Shown here: positions 1 through 9,944 of the stretch, piece by piece
Layout: every line of letters starts with the position of its first letter
Numbering within the stretch: the first letter of the stretch is position 1
Source: Aureimonas phyllosphaerae
Lineage (GTDB): Bacteria > Pseudomonadota > Alphaproteobacteria > Rhizobiales > Rhizobiaceae
Direction: 5' to 3'
Length of the DNA stretch: 64,000 nt
NCBI RefSeq assembly: GCF_900113065.1
Contig: NZ_FOOA01000001.1
Coordinates: 496,001 to 560,000, forward strand
Made by a program: the position numbers and the translations under genes
Notes under the pieces: generated by a model
What the model was told of the DNA's origin: nothing
The model's input: only the letters and a program-made list of their open reading frames with translations
Databases searched by the model: none

Positions 1-1203
1 GAAGTCGGCGTCCTCGATGTCGCCGCCCGGCAGCGTGGCGTTGCCGGTCCAGGCCTTGCCCATCGCGGGGAAGAACTTGGCCAGCTTCTCGATCGCGTGC
101 TCGGCGAGCTCGCGGAAGGTGGTGATCTTGCCGCCGTAGATATTGAGCATCGGGGCGCCGCCGTCCTCGTCGAGGTCGAAGGAGTAGTCACGCGTGACGG
201 CCGACGGGTTGCCCTTGCCGTCGTCGAAGAGCGGGCGCACGCCGGAGAAGGTCTCCAGCACGTCCTCGCGCCGCAGCTTCTCCTTGAAGTAGCGGTTCAC
301 CGCGGCCAGCAGGTAGGCGATCTCGCTCTCGTCGGCCTTCACGTCCTCGGCGCGCCCCTCGTAGGCGATGTCGGTGGTGCCGATCAGCGCCTTGTCGCCC
401 TCGTAGGGGTTGATGAAGATCACGCGCTTGTCGGTGTTCTGCACGAGATAGGCGTGTTCGCCGCGCCAGAACTTCGGCACGATGATGTGGCTGCCCTTCA
501 CGAGGCGCACGTTACGCCGCGAGTTGCGGCCCGCGACGCGACCGACCATGTCGTTGACCCATGGGCCGGCGGCGTTGACGATGCAGCGGGCCCGCAGGCG
601 GCGCGTTTCGCCGGTCGTCTCGTCGCGGACTTCGACCGCCCAGACGTCGCCCTCGCGCCGGGCGCTGGTGCAGGCGGTGCGCGTCAGCACCTCGGCGCCC
701 CGCTCGGCGGCATCCACGGCATTGAGGGTCACGAGGCGGGCGTCGTCCACCCAGCAGTCGGAATACTCGAAGCCCTTCGGGTACTTGTCGAGGATCGGCG
801 CGCCTTCCGGGTCGCGCAGCATGTCGAGCGTGCGCGTGCCTGGCAGTTTCTTGCGGCCGCCGAGATGATCGTAGAGGAAGAGGCCGAGACGCACGAGCCA
901 GGCCGGCCGGTCCTCCGGCGAATGGGGCAGGACGAAGCGCATCGGCCAGATGATGTGGCTGGCGGAGCGAAGCAGCACCTCGCGCTCGATCAGCGCTTCG
1001 CGCACCAGACGGAACTCGTAATATTCGAGGTAGCGCAGGCCGCCGTGAACGAGCTTGCCGGAGCGCGAGGACGTGCCCTCCGCCAGATCGTCCTTCTCGC
1101 ACAGGACGACGGACAGGCCGCGCCCCGCCGCATCGCGCGCGATGCCGACCCCGTTGATGCCGCCACCGACCACCAGCACGTCGACCGTCTTCGTCTCGCT
1201 CAT
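1..1203 (-). CDS. eryB: GlpD-family FAD dehydrogenase, probable erythritol-phosphate dehydrogenase (C-terminus cut by window edge)
   Basis: This FAD-dependent polyol-phosphate dehydrogenase would oxidise the product of the neighbouring kinase and feed electrons to the membrane quinone pool. The 401 codons seen start at the ATG read from 1203. The N-terminus carries the dinucleotide-binding GGGINGVG (residues 13-20), followed by the GlpD signature GTSSRSGKLVHGGLRYLE. There is no stop before base 1, so the C-terminus lies outside the window. It follows the FGGY kinase by 4 bases and reads with the SorC regulator, the order eryD-A-B. From sequence alone glycerol-3-phosphate dehydrogenase is equally good; the erythritol call rests on the kinase and EryD-like regulator beside it. 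Confidence 0.75.
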   Translation of the reverse strand, partial: MSETKTVDVLVVGGGINGVGIARDAAGRGLSVVLCEKDDLAEGTSSRSGKLVHGGLRYLEYYEFRLVREALIEREVLLRSASHIIWPMRFVLPHSPEDRPAWLVRLGLFLYDHLGGRKKLPGTRTLDMLRDPEGAPILDKYPKGFEYSDCWVDDARLVTLNAVDAAERGAEVLTRTACTSARREGDVWAVEVRDETTGETRRLRARCIVNAAGPWVNDMVGRVAGRNSRRNVRLVKGSHIIVPKFWRGEHAYLVQNTDKRVIFINPYEGDKALIGTTDIAYEGRAEDVKADESEIAYLLAAVNRYFKEKLRREDVLETFSGVRPLFDDGKGNPSAVTRDYSFDLDEDGGAPMLNIYGGKITTFRELAEHAIEKLAKFFPAMGKAWTGNATLPGGDIEDADF

Positions 1204-1207
1204 CGCG

Positions 1208-2833
1208 TCAGTTCCCTGTCTCGTTGCCGGCGGCGATCGCCAGTTCGGCGGGCTCGGCACCCGCATCGAGGCGAACGTCGCGCGAGCGCAGCGCCGCCAT
1301 GTGGTTCCAGACTGGCGCGAGGCCCTGCCGCGCCGTCCGGTAGCCCTCGAAGACGCCGGCGTAGCGCTCGGCGAGCCTGGCGTCGGGCGCCTCGGCCGGC
1401 CCGAGCAGCGGCGTCACCCAGGTCTCGATGCAGGCGTCCATCGTCGGAAAGGCCTTGATCGCGACGGCGGCCATCATCGCCGCCCCCGCCGCCCCCGCCT
1501 CGTCGCGCGAGGAGGTGCGCACGCTGGCGCCCGTGGTCGCGGCCAGAACCGAGCGCAGCGCGCGCGAGCGCGCGGCCCCGCCGGTGAGGCGAAGCTCGCG
1601 CGGCATGTCGCCCATCGCGGCGTAGCAGTCGCGCGCGGCCATCGCGATGCCTTCCACCACGGCCCGCACGAGGTCGGGATAGCGGTGCCCGCTCGACAGG
1701 CCGATGAAGCCTGCGCGTGCGTCCGGGTCGATAAAGGGGCCGCGCTCGCCGGCCGAGATGTAGGGGTGGTAGAGGATCGCGCCCGGCTCGGAGCGGGCAA
1801 GCCAGCCCTCGATCCGGCCGACGAGGTCGGCCTTGGAGGGGCGATCGCCGAACTCGGCGACGAGATCGGCGGCGGTGCCGAGCACCCAGTCGATGTTGAG
1901 GGTCGCGGCCATGTTGGTCTGGACCTGCGTGACCACGCCGGGGATCGGCAGCGCGATGACGTAGCCCGTCCCTTCCGCATTGAGGAACACGTCCTCCGAG
2001 TGGACCGCGCGCATGTGGACGCCGGTGGAGCCGACCGTCGAACAGGCGACGCCCGGCTCGCGGGCGTAGACGCCGGCCCCGAGCGCCGTCATCACCATGT
2101 CGACATAGCCGAGCGAGACCGGCGTGCCTTCCAGAAGACCCGTCGCCTCGGCTGCCTCGCGCGTCAGCGGATGCGTCGTCATGGTGCCGTCGAGGATCGG
2201 CGGCAGGAGATGGCGGCGGCCGGACAGGCCGAGTGCCTCGATCACCGTGTCGTCGTAGGCGCGGTTTCGGAAATCGCCGAAGGTGAAGCTCGCCTCGGAC
2301 GGATCGGTCGCGCGCACGCCGGTAAGGCAGAGGTGCAGCCAGTCCTTGCAGTGGAGCGCGACCTCGGCCTGCCCGATCAGGTCGGGATGGACGGTTGCCA
2401 TATGGGCAAGCTGCGCGCCCTGCTGGCAGGTGTTGAGGCCGGTGCCGGTGCGCTCGAAGCGGGTGCGCTCGAGCGGACCGTCCCAGAGGCGCCGCACGGT
2501 CGAGGCCGACCGGGCATCGAGCCAGAGCCAGGCGTCGCCGACGGGCCGGTTGCCGGCGCCGACGAGCCACGTTCCGTCGCCTTGGCCCGTGACCGAGACG
2601 GCCGCGGTGCGGCGCGCGAGGCCGTCGACCACCTGCCCGAGCTCGCGCAGCGCCTTCGCACAGTCCGCCCAGGTCCGCTCCATCGACTGGACCGCGGACC
2701 CGTCCGGCTCCTCGCGATAGGTGTTGACCACCGCCGCAGTGCCGAGCTGCCGGCCGGCAAGATCGAAGGCCACCGCCTTGATCACCGACGTGCCGGCGTC
2801 GATCCCGATCAGGACGTCCGCCCCCTCAGCCAT
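1208..2833 (-). CDS. eryA: FGGY-family carbohydrate kinase, probable erythritol kinase
   Basis: This cytoplasmic kinase of 541 residues would phosphorylate the imported polyol with ATP. The N-terminal phosphate-binding loop IDAGTSVIKA lies at residues 10-19. The second substrate motif LWLDAR is near 103-108. The FGGY catalytic aspartate is probably D245 in LGYVDMVMTALGAG. The C-terminal nucleotide loop reads GGAARSRAL. The ATG has a GGAGGAG ribosome site about 8 bases upstream. It lies 42 bases after eryD and just before the GlpD-like dehydrogenase, as in Brucella/rhizobial eryABD loci. Xylitol, arabitol or another pentitol/tetritol cannot be excluded as substrate. Confidence 0.75.
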   Translation of the reverse strand: MAEGADVLIGIDAGTSVIKAVAFDLAGRQLGTAAVVNTYREEPDGSAVQSMERTWADCAKALRELGQVVDGLARRTAAVSVTGQGDGTWLVGAGNRPVGDAWLWLDARSASTVRRLWDGPLERTRFERTGTGLNTCQQGAQLAHMATVHPDLIGQAEVALHCKDWLHLCLTGVRATDPSEASFTFGDFRNRAYDDTVIEALGLSGRRHLLPPILDGTMTTHPLTREAAEATGLLEGTPVSLGYVDMVMTALGAGVYAREPGVACSTVGSTGVHMRAVHSEDVFLNAEGTGYVIALPIPGVVTQVQTNMAATLNIDWVLGTAADLVAEFGDRPSKADLVGRIEGWLARSEPGAILYHPYISAGERGPFIDPDARAGFIGLSSGHRYPDLVRAVVEGIAMAARDCYAAMGDMPRELRLTGGAARSRALRSVLAATTGASVRTSSRDEAGAAGAAMMAAVAIKAFPTMDACIETWVTPLLGPAEAPDARLAERYAGVFEGYRTARQGLAPVWNHMAALRSRDVRLDAGAEPAELAIAAGNETGN

Positions 2834-2875
2834 CGAGACCGCTCCTCCCGTTCGCTCCCGCCATCGCTTCCCTCC

Positions 2876-3853
2876 TCATCCCGCGACCCGTCCGCCCTGG
2901 TCGCGCATCAGCGCCCGCGCGGTGCGCTCGTCGGTGATCAATCCCGTCAGGACGCCGCTGCGCAGGACCGCGCGGATCGCCGCGACCTTGCCGGGACCGC
3001 CCGCGACCGCCACCGCCCGGCGACCGCGAATGTCGTCGAGCGCCGGCGAGACGGTGCGCCCCGACAAAGGCGTTTCGACCGGCGCACCGTCCTCGTCGAG
3101 GAAGTGCCCAAGCATTTCGCCGACGCCGCCGCTTCGGCGAACCTCGTCGATCTCGTCGGGGAGGATCATGCCGGAGCCGACGAGCTGCGCGTCGAGCTGC
3201 GCCGTACCGATGCCCATCAGCATCAGGTCGGCGTGGCAAGCGAGCCGGAAGATCTCGTCGACCCCGCGCTGCGACAGGAGGACGTCGAGGTCGGCGGGAG
3301 AATTGGCGACGAAGGGGATCGGCATGACATAGGCGAGCGCGCCGGTGCGCTCGGCCAGCCGATGGATGACGTCGTGCGGGTTGGCCGCGAAGTTGCGCGT
3401 GAGGCCGCCCATCAGCGAAACGAAGCGCATGGCGCCGGACCCCGTCGGCGTCATCGCCGTCACGGCGGCGGCGAGCGTGCGGCCGAACCCGATGCCGAGC
3501 ACGCCGCCCTCGGCCGATTCGATCTCGCGCTCCAGAAAGCTCGCCCCGGCGCCGCCGAGCGCGCGCAGCGGCATGCCATCCTCCTCGTGAAGATCGGGCA
3601 CCACCTCGCAATGGGCGAGGCCGAAGGCGTCGCGAATCGCATCCTCCAGCGCCACGCACTCGGCGACGCCGCCGACGACCGACACCTTCACCGCGCCGTT
3701 CTGGTAGGCCCAGGCGATCAGCCGGTGCGCCTTGGTGGACGACACGCCGAGCTTCTGCGCCACCTCGCCCTGCGTCATTCCGGCTGCGTAATGAAGCCAG
3801 GCCGCGCGGATCGCAAGGCTTTCGTCGGAGTCGCGCTTGGTCGACGTGCGCAC
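2876..3853 (-). CDS. eryD: SorC/DeoR-type transcriptional regulator, EryD-like
   Basis: This is a sugar-responsive regulator of about 325 residues. An N-terminal helix-turn-helix (GMTQGEVAQKLGVSSTKAHRLI) precedes the large SorC sugar-binding domain (GIGFGRTLAAAV, SLMGGLTRNFAANPHD, GIGTAQLDAQLVGSGMI). From memory the segment RDSDESLAIRAAWLHY closely matches the start of Brucella EryD, which represses the ery operon until an erythritol intermediate binds. I place the start at a GTG at 3853 with GGGAGG 4 bases upstream. Longer starts at 3874 or 3895 have no ribosome site, and the 3895 start would run through the palindrome at 3881-3894. An overlapping promoter pair lies upstream. Confidence 0.8.
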   Translation of the reverse strand: MRTSTKRDSDESLAIRAAWLHYAAGMTQGEVAQKLGVSSTKAHRLIAWAYQNGAVKVSVVGGVAECVALEDAIRDAFGLAHCEVVPDLHEEDGMPLRALGGAGASFLEREIESAEGGVLGIGFGRTLAAAVTAMTPTGSGAMRFVSLMGGLTRNFAANPHDVIHRLAERTGALAYVMPIPFVANSPADLDVLLSQRGVDEIFRLACHADLMLMGIGTAQLDAQLVGSGMILPDEIDEVRRSGGVGEMLGHFLDEDGAPVETPLSGRTVSPALDDIRGRRAVAVAGGPGKVAAIRAVLRSGVLTGLITDERTARALMRDQGGRVAG

Positions 3854-3880
3854 CGGCCCTCCCAGGCTCCCCATCTGCAC

Positions 3881-3894
3881 TGCAAAATTTTGCA
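3881..3894. promoter_or_regulatory. 14-bp perfect palindrome, candidate EryD operator
   Basis: TGCAAAATTTTGCA is a perfect 14-bp palindrome about 28 bases upstream of the chosen eryD start. It lies just downstream of the -10 of the best leftward promoter, where a bound repressor would block eryD, and about 50 bases upstream of the rightward promoter's -35. It is a natural site for autoregulation by a SorC protein. The assignment to EryD is inferred from position. Confidence 0.55.
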
Positions 3895-3903
3895 ATGTGA
3901 GAA

Positions 3904-3932
3904 AACTATTGCATTCGTCCGCCGAGTGTCAA
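3904..3932 (-). promoter_or_regulatory. Probable sigma-70 promoter for eryD-eryA-eryB
   Basis: Read leftwards there is a consensus TTGACA (bases 3932-3927), a 17-base spacer and ATAGTT (3909-3904). Transcription would start near 3897, right at the palindrome. In such G+C-rich DNA this close match and correct spacing are unlikely to be chance. Confidence 0.6.
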
Positions 3933-3938
3933 TAATTT
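3909..3938 (+). promoter_or_regulatory. Possible promoter for the DUF2291-eryEFG operon, overlapping the eryD promoter
   Basis: Read rightwards there is TTGCAT (3909-3914), an 18-base spacer and TAATTT (3933-3938). It shares most of its bases with the leftward promoter, so the two would compete for RNA polymerase. The match is weaker than that of the leftward promoter. Confidence 0.4.
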
Positions 3939-3972
3939 CCCCCATGCCAAGGGCCACCGAAGGGTCGGCCCG

Positions 3973-3998
3973 GCTTCCGGAGGTGGAGACCCGGAAGC
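3973..3998 (+). other. Leader hairpin upstream of the transporter operon
   Basis: The arms GCTTCCGG and CCGGAAGC (8 perfect pairs) enclose a 10-base loop. It sits in the roughly 200-base stretch between the promoter and the DUF2291 start codon. There is no T-run, so it is not an intrinsic terminator. Its role is unknown. Confidence 0.35.
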
Positions 3999-4142
3999 AT
4001 TGCGGCGACGGGAGGGTTCACGCATGCGACTGGGGACAAGGTGCCCGCATCGGCTGCCGATCGGCGATCGGCCCTTGCCCATGAGCATCCCCGTTTCGCA
4101 TGTGTCGCACCCCGCCGCGCCGTTCGAGACAAGGAGCGTTCG

Positions 4143-4792
4143 ATGACCCTGCAGGCTGAACGGGCGCCGCGCCGCCCGACCCGATCGCGCGGCGTCGTGA
4201 TCGGCACGGTGGTGGCGCTCGCGGTGGTCGCGGCGACGGCCTACGACACGCGCATCGTCACCATCGGCGGGGAGCACGACGTCCAGGCCGAGGTGTTCTC
4301 GCCCGCGACCTTCGGCGCCAAGGCCTTTCCCGAGATCCGCGCCAGCGTCGAGACGCGCGCCGTCGACGCCGCGCAGCTTGCCACCGAGCTCGGCGCCGAC
4401 AAGGCGGCGGCGACGACGAAATACGGTATTTCCGGCGGCACCGGTCCGGTCTTCCCGGTGAAGTTCACCGGCACGGTCGGCGAGGGCAAGTCCGGCCTCT
4501 ACAAGATCGCGGTCGCCGGCGTGCCGCCGGAGACCACCGTGCGCGTCCAGACCGGCCCGGCGATCAACGGCACCGACCTTCGCGACGCGACGGGCACGAT
4601 CGGCTTCGGCCAGTTCAAGAACCAGATCGAGTACCAGAACGCTGGCGCGGCCATCAACGACCAGATGAAGAAGGACGTGCTCGCCGGCATCGACAATGCG
4701 GCCCTCACCGGCAAGACGGTGACCGTCACCGGCGTCTTCCGGCTCGTCAACCCAAAGAACTGGCTGGTGACGCCAGTCGCCATGAGCGTCCA

Positions 4793-4796
<4 letters not shown>
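4143..4796 (+). CDS. DUF2291 family membrane-anchored periplasmic protein
   Basis: This 217-residue protein has one N-terminal hydrophobic segment (residues about 19-35, VVIGTVVALAVVAATAY) after a basic stretch, and the rest is probably periplasmic. Its features (FGAKAFPEIRAS, TGPVFPVKFTGTV, INGTDLRDATGTIGFGQFKNQIEYQNAG) match my recollection of DUF2291, a family found beside RbsABC-type sugar transporters. Its function is unknown. The ATG at 4143 is chosen over an upstream in-frame ATG because AAGGAGCG lies 4 bases before it. Its stop overlaps the start of the ABC ATPase by 4 bases, so it is first in the transporter operon and probably assists uptake. Confidence 0.7.
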
Positions 4797-6328
<1,532 letters not shown>

Positions 6329-6342
6329 ACCGGAGCCCCGTC

Positions 6343-7413
6343 ATGAGCACCACCTCCACACTCAAGGCGTCCGGCAGCGGGTTCGATCTCGGCCGCGTGC
6401 TTCTGGAAGGGCGCGCCTTCTTCGCGCTGATCGCCATCATCGCGATCTTCTCGTCGCTCTCGCCCTACTACTTCTCGACCGCCAACTTCCTGACGATGGC
6501 CTCGCACGTCGCCATCTTCGGTCTCTTGGCGATCGGCATGCTCCTCGTCATCCTCACCGGCGGCATCGACCTGTCGGTCGGCTCGACGCTGGGCCTGTGC
6601 GGCGTCATCGCCGGCGCGCTGATGCAAGGGCTGACGCTCGAGCCGCTCGGGGTCATCCTCTACCCGCCGGTCTGGGTGGTGGTGATCCTGACCTGCGTCG
6701 TCGGCGCGCTGGTCGGCCTGACGAACGGCATCCTCATCGCCTTCTTCAAGGTGCCGGCCTTCGTGGCGACGCTCGGCCTTCTCTATGTCGCGCGCGGCAT
6801 CGCGCTCCTGATGACCAACGGCCTCACCTACAACAACCTCGGCGGTCGCCCGGAACTCGGCAACACGGGCTTCGACTGGCTCGGCTTCAACCGCGTCCTG
6901 AACGTGCCGATCGGTGTCCTGATCCTCGCCGCCGTCGCGATCCTCGCCAGCGTCCTCCTCAACCGCACGGCCTTCGGCCGCTGGGTCTACTCGACCGGCG
7001 GCAACCAGCGCGCGGCCGAGCTTTCCGGCGTGCCGGTGAAGCGGGTGACGATCCTCGTCTACGTCCTGTCGGGCATCTGCGCGGCGATCGCCGGCCTCGT
7101 CCTGTCCTCGCAGCTGACCTCCGCCGGCCCGACCGCCGGCACAACCTACGAGCTGACGGCGATCGCGGCCGTCGTGATCGGCGGCGCGGCGCTGACCGGC
7201 GGGCGCGGCAACATCCGCGGCACCATGCTCGGCGCCTTCGTGATCGGCTTCCTCGCCGACGGCCTCGTGATCATCGGCGTGTCCGCCTACTGGCAGACCG
7301 TCTTCACCGGCGCGGTCATCGTGCTCGCCGTCCTCCTCAACTCGATCCAGTACGGCCGTCGCGGCCCCAAACCCGCCAAGAAGGCCGCCACCTCTTCGCC
7401 ATCGAAGGCATGA
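6343..7413 (+). CDS. eryF: Sugar ABC transporter permease, RbsC-type
   Basis: This 356-residue inner-membrane permease has about nine to ten hydrophobic segments and the RbsC signature TGGIDLSVGSTLGL in the N-terminal third. A conserved GGAALTGGRGNIRGTMLGAF segment lies near the C-terminus. It forms the channel partner of the preceding twin ATPase. The ATG at 6343 comes 14 bases after the eryE stop; in-frame starts further upstream lie inside eryE and are rejected. The tail KKAATSSPSKA is basic and low in complexity. Confidence 0.8.
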   Translation: MSTTSTLKASGSGFDLGRVLLEGRAFFALIAIIAIFSSLSPYYFSTANFLTMASHVAIFGLLAIGMLLVILTGGIDLSVGSTLGLCGVIAGALMQGLTLEPLGVILYPPVWVVVILTCVVGALVGLTNGILIAFFKVPAFVATLGLLYVARGIALLMTNGLTYNNLGGRPELGNTGFDWLGFNRVLNVPIGVLILAAVAILASVLLNRTAFGRWVYSTGGNQRAAELSGVPVKRVTILVYVLSGICAAIAGLVLSSQLTSAGPTAGTTYELTAIAAVVIGGAALTGGRGNIRGTMLGAFVIGFLADGLVIIGVSAYWQTVFTGAVIVLAVLLNSIQYGRRGPKPAKKAATSSPSKA

Positions 7414-7472
7414 CGCCTCCACGACGGCAAGCCTCGCCGGGAACCGGCAAATACCAGGGAGTGAGACCAACC

Positions 7473-8420
7473 ATGCGCATGACCCGGACGCTTCTGGCGG
7501 CAACCGCCGCCGCTGTGATGACGATCTTCTCCGCGCCGGCCTTCGCCGACGGCGCGATCTCGATCATCGTCAACGACCCGTCGAATCCCTACTGGTTCAC
7601 GGAAGGCGAGGTCGCCAAGGCCGAGGCCGAGAAGCTCGGCTACACGGCCACCGTGGCCGCCCACAAGGGCGACACCAACGCCGAGTCGCGCCTGATCGAC
7701 ACGGCCATCACCAGCCAGGTCAAGGCGATCATCCTCGACCCCGCCAACGCCGACGGCTCGGTCGGCGCGGTGAAGAAGGCGGTCGATGCCGGCATTCCGG
7801 TGATCCTCGTCAACGCCGAGATCAACCAGGAAGGCCTCGCCAAGGCGCAGCTCGTCTCGAACAACGCGCAAGGCGCGGCGCTCGGCGCCCAGGCCTGGGT
7901 CGAGGCGGTCGGCGACAGCGGCAAGTATGTCGAGCTCTTCGGCGCGCCGTCCGACAACAACGCCCAGACCCGCTCGAACGGTTTCGAGACAGTGCTGACG
8001 CAGTATCCCGACCTCGTGAAGGCCGGCCAGGAAGTCGCCAACTGGGACCGCACCCAGGGCTACAACAAGATGCAGTCGCTTCTGCAGGCGAACCCGGACA
8101 TCATCGGCGTGATCTCCGGCAACGACGAGATGGCGCTCGGCGCCGTCGCGGCGCTGAAGGAAGCCGGCAAGCTCGCGAACATCAAGGTCGGCGGCTTCGA
8201 CGGCTCGCCGGACGCGGTGGCCGCGGTCAAGGCCGGCGAGCTCCAGTACACCGTGCTGCAGCCGGTGGCCGTGTTCTCGGCGGAAGCCGTCAAGCAGGCC
8301 GACAGCTTCATCAAGACCGGCAAGACCGGCGTCGACCAGGAGAAGCAGCTCTTCGATTGCATCCTGATCAACAAGGACAACGCCGACAAGATGACGGCGC
8401 CGTTCACGCTGGCTCCGTAA
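7473..8420 (+). CDS. eryG: Sugar ABC transporter periplasmic substrate-binding protein, RbsB-like
   Basis: This 315-residue exported binding protein starts with a clear signal peptide (MRMTRTLLAATAAAV, cleavage probably after APAFA). The mature part is a type 1 periplasmic binding fold: NDPSNPYWFTEGEVAKAEAEKLGY, an ILDPANADGSV strand, GVISGNDEMALGAVAALKEAGK and GGFDGSPDAVAAVKAGELQYTVLQ. It is the last gene of the transporter operon and is followed by a strong terminator. Having the binding protein last, behind ATPase and permease, is less common than having it first. The ligand is inferred to be erythritol or a related polyol. Confidence 0.8.
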   Translation: MRMTRTLLAATAAAVMTIFSAPAFADGAISIIVNDPSNPYWFTEGEVAKAEAEKLGYTATVAAHKGDTNAESRLIDTAITSQVKAIILDPANADGSVGAVKKAVDAGIPVILVNAEINQEGLAKAQLVSNNAQGAALGAQAWVEAVGDSGKYVELFGAPSDNNAQTRSNGFETVLTQYPDLVKAGQEVANWDRTQGYNKMQSLLQANPDIIGVISGNDEMALGAVAALKEAGKLANIKVGGFDGSPDAVAAVKAGELQYTVLQPVAVFSAEAVKQADSFIKTGKTGVDQEKQLFDCILINKDNADKMTAPFTLAP

Positions 8421-8473
8421 CAGGCGGATCGCATCGAGGGACGCGGCTCGCCCGACGCCCCTCCCCACCGATC

Positions 8474-8506
8474 GAGGCAGCCGCCATGCGGCTGCCTCTT
8501 TCGTTT
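8474..8506 (+). terminator. Intrinsic terminator after the eryEFG operon
   Basis: A perfect 11-bp stem (GAGGCAGCCGC / GCGGCTGCCTC) with a CAT loop is followed by a T-rich tract (TTTCGTTT). It lies in the 93-base gap between convergent genes and has no A-tract on the other side, so it serves the rightward operon. Confidence 0.85.
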
Positions 8507-8513
8507 GGAGCCC

Positions 8514-9329
8514 TCAGGAGACGAAGCGGCGCATCGTCTCCCGGTTGGTGCGGACGGCGCGGGCGGGATCGCTTGCCGCCTCCTCCGACTCCTCCTCCAG
8601 CACCAGCCAGCCGTTGAAGCCCGGCGCCTTCGCAGCTTCCGCGATCACGGCAGGCACGTCGCAGGCACCCCGCCCGAGCATCGCCCAGGTGCCCGTGGCA
8701 TCGACGTCCTTCAGGTGCAGGTAGCGGATGCGCGCGGCGTGGGTTCGCAGCGTGTCGAGCATGTCCATGCCGCCGCGCAGGATGTGGCCGGTATCGGGCA
8801 CCCAGCCGACGGACGCAGGATCAAGAAGCTTAAACAGCGCGTCGTAATCGGCGCGGTCGAAGAGCAGCGTGTCATGGTGCGAACTTGGGTGGACCGCCAC
8901 CTCGATGCCCGCAATGCTGCCGATCTCTGAGGCTCGGTTGTAGACCTCGGCGGCGATGCGGAACTTCTCCTCTCGCGGCCCGCCCGACATGACGGTCGCC
9001 GATCCCATCGACAGGACGGCGCCGGGAAAGCGCGCGGCGAAATTCGCCCAGCGTCGCGCGGTCTCGAGATCGCGCTCCACCTCGTCGATCTCGGTGAAGC
9101 CGCTCGCCGAACTGAAGGTGAAGGCGACGAGGGCGAGCCCCCGTGCGTCCAGCGCCCTCGCGAAGGCCTCGGGCTGGCTGCCGTAGGCGCCGATCATCGT
9201 GTCGGTGATCTCGATCCCGCCGTAGCCGCCGGCTGCGATCGCATCGAGGAGGTCATCGGGTCCGCCGTTGAAACCCTCGCCCAGCATTTCCCAGGTGAAG
9301 GTCTGACACCCGATCCTGACGTCCGCCAT
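8514..9329 (-). CDS. Sugar phosphate isomerase/epimerase, xylose-isomerase-like TIM barrel
   Basis: This 271-residue TIM-barrel protein of the AP-endonuclease-2/IolE/hydroxypyruvate isomerase superfamily has plausible metal ligands in GIEITD (E40), AVHPSSHHD, VPDTGH, YLHLKDVD and VLEEES. The ATG at 9329 has GGAGAGG upstream. It is convergent with the ery transporter operon. In Brucella, EryC (a TIM-barrel enzyme) converts the EryB product during erythritol breakdown, so this gene could fill that step. That is inference; the substrate cannot be read from the sequence, and it could belong to inositol or other sugar metabolism. Confidence 0.6.
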   Translation of the reverse strand: MADVRIGCQTFTWEMLGEGFNGGPDDLLDAIAAGGYGGIEITDTMIGAYGSQPEAFARALDARGLALVAFTFSSASGFTEIDEVERDLETARRWANFAARFPGAVLSMGSATVMSGGPREEKFRIAAEVYNRASEIGSIAGIEVAVHPSSHHDTLLFDRADYDALFKLLDPASVGWVPDTGHILRGGMDMLDTLRTHAARIRYLHLKDVDATGTWAMLGRGACDVPAVIAEAAKAPGFNGWLVLEEESEEAASDPARAVRTNRETMRRFVS

Positions 9330-9538
9330 CGCCGTATCCTCTCCGCTTGCCGCCATGCCTCCGCGCGGCATCGGCCCGACTTCTGCCGGCCGTGGCGGCA
9401 GGGTCAAGCCGGAAGACGCTGAGGCTGCTGCCGAAAACGCGTGGGCGAGAACCAGTCTTACGCCTGTACGGCCTTGAAGCGCACGGGGCGGCCCTATCCT
9501 CACAGACTCGCCGCCACCCAAGATGAGGACAAAGGCTC

Positions 9539-9937
9539 ATGGAGATCGTCAGGAACGGATCGTCGCCTTCCGGCCGGGGACCGGCGGAGTGGTTCAGCGG
9601 GACGGTGCGCGTCGATCCGCTGTTCTCGCCCAACGAGGCCCGGCGCGCGGCGGCCGCCACGGTCACCTTCGAGCCCGGCGCACGCACGGCCTGGCATACT
9701 CATCCGCTCGGGCAGACGCTGATCGTCACCGCAGGCCTCGGCCTCGTCCAGCGCGAGGGCGGCCCGATCGAGGAGATCCGGCCGGGCGACGTCGTCTGGT
9801 TCGAGCCGGGCGAGAAGCACTGGCACGGCGCCTCGCCGACCAATGCCATGACCCACATCGCCATTCAGGAACAGAAGGACGGCAAGGTCGTCGACTGGAT
9901 GGAGCACGTCACCGACGCGCAGTACCAGCCGGGCTGA
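9539..9937 (+). CDS. Small cupin-domain protein
   Basis: This 132-residue single-domain cupin has motif 1 as [15 protein letters not shown] (metal ligands probably H53, H55 and Q59) and motif 2 as [10 protein letters not shown] (H94/H96). It resembles the metal cupins annotated as quercetin-dioxygenase-like or cupin-type hydroxynitrile lyases. The real function is unknown. The gene stands alone, divergent from the TIM-barrel gene across a 209-base gap in which I see no clear motif, and convergent with the DUF2161 gene 7 bases downstream. Confidence 0.65.
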   Translation: MEIVRNGSSPSGRGPAEWFSGTVRVDPLFSPNEARRAAAATVTFEPGARTAWHTHPLGQTLIVTAGLGLVQREGGPIEEIRPGDVVWFEPGEKHWHGASPTNAMTHIAIQEQKDGKVVDWMEHVTDAQYQPG

Positions 9938-9944
9938 TGCGCGC

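Noticed and set aside
3854-3895. Starting eryD at 3895 (MQNFAVQ).
   Set aside because: Those codons are read through the 14-bp palindrome and have no ribosome site; the GTG at 3853 has GGGAGG before it and matches family starts.
97-4084. Very long open frames opposite the ery genes (for example 97-1458 and 1055-4084 on the plus strand).
   Set aside because: They are mirror frames produced by high third-position G+C in the real genes; their translations are low-complexity Ala/Arg/Gly/His with no domain.
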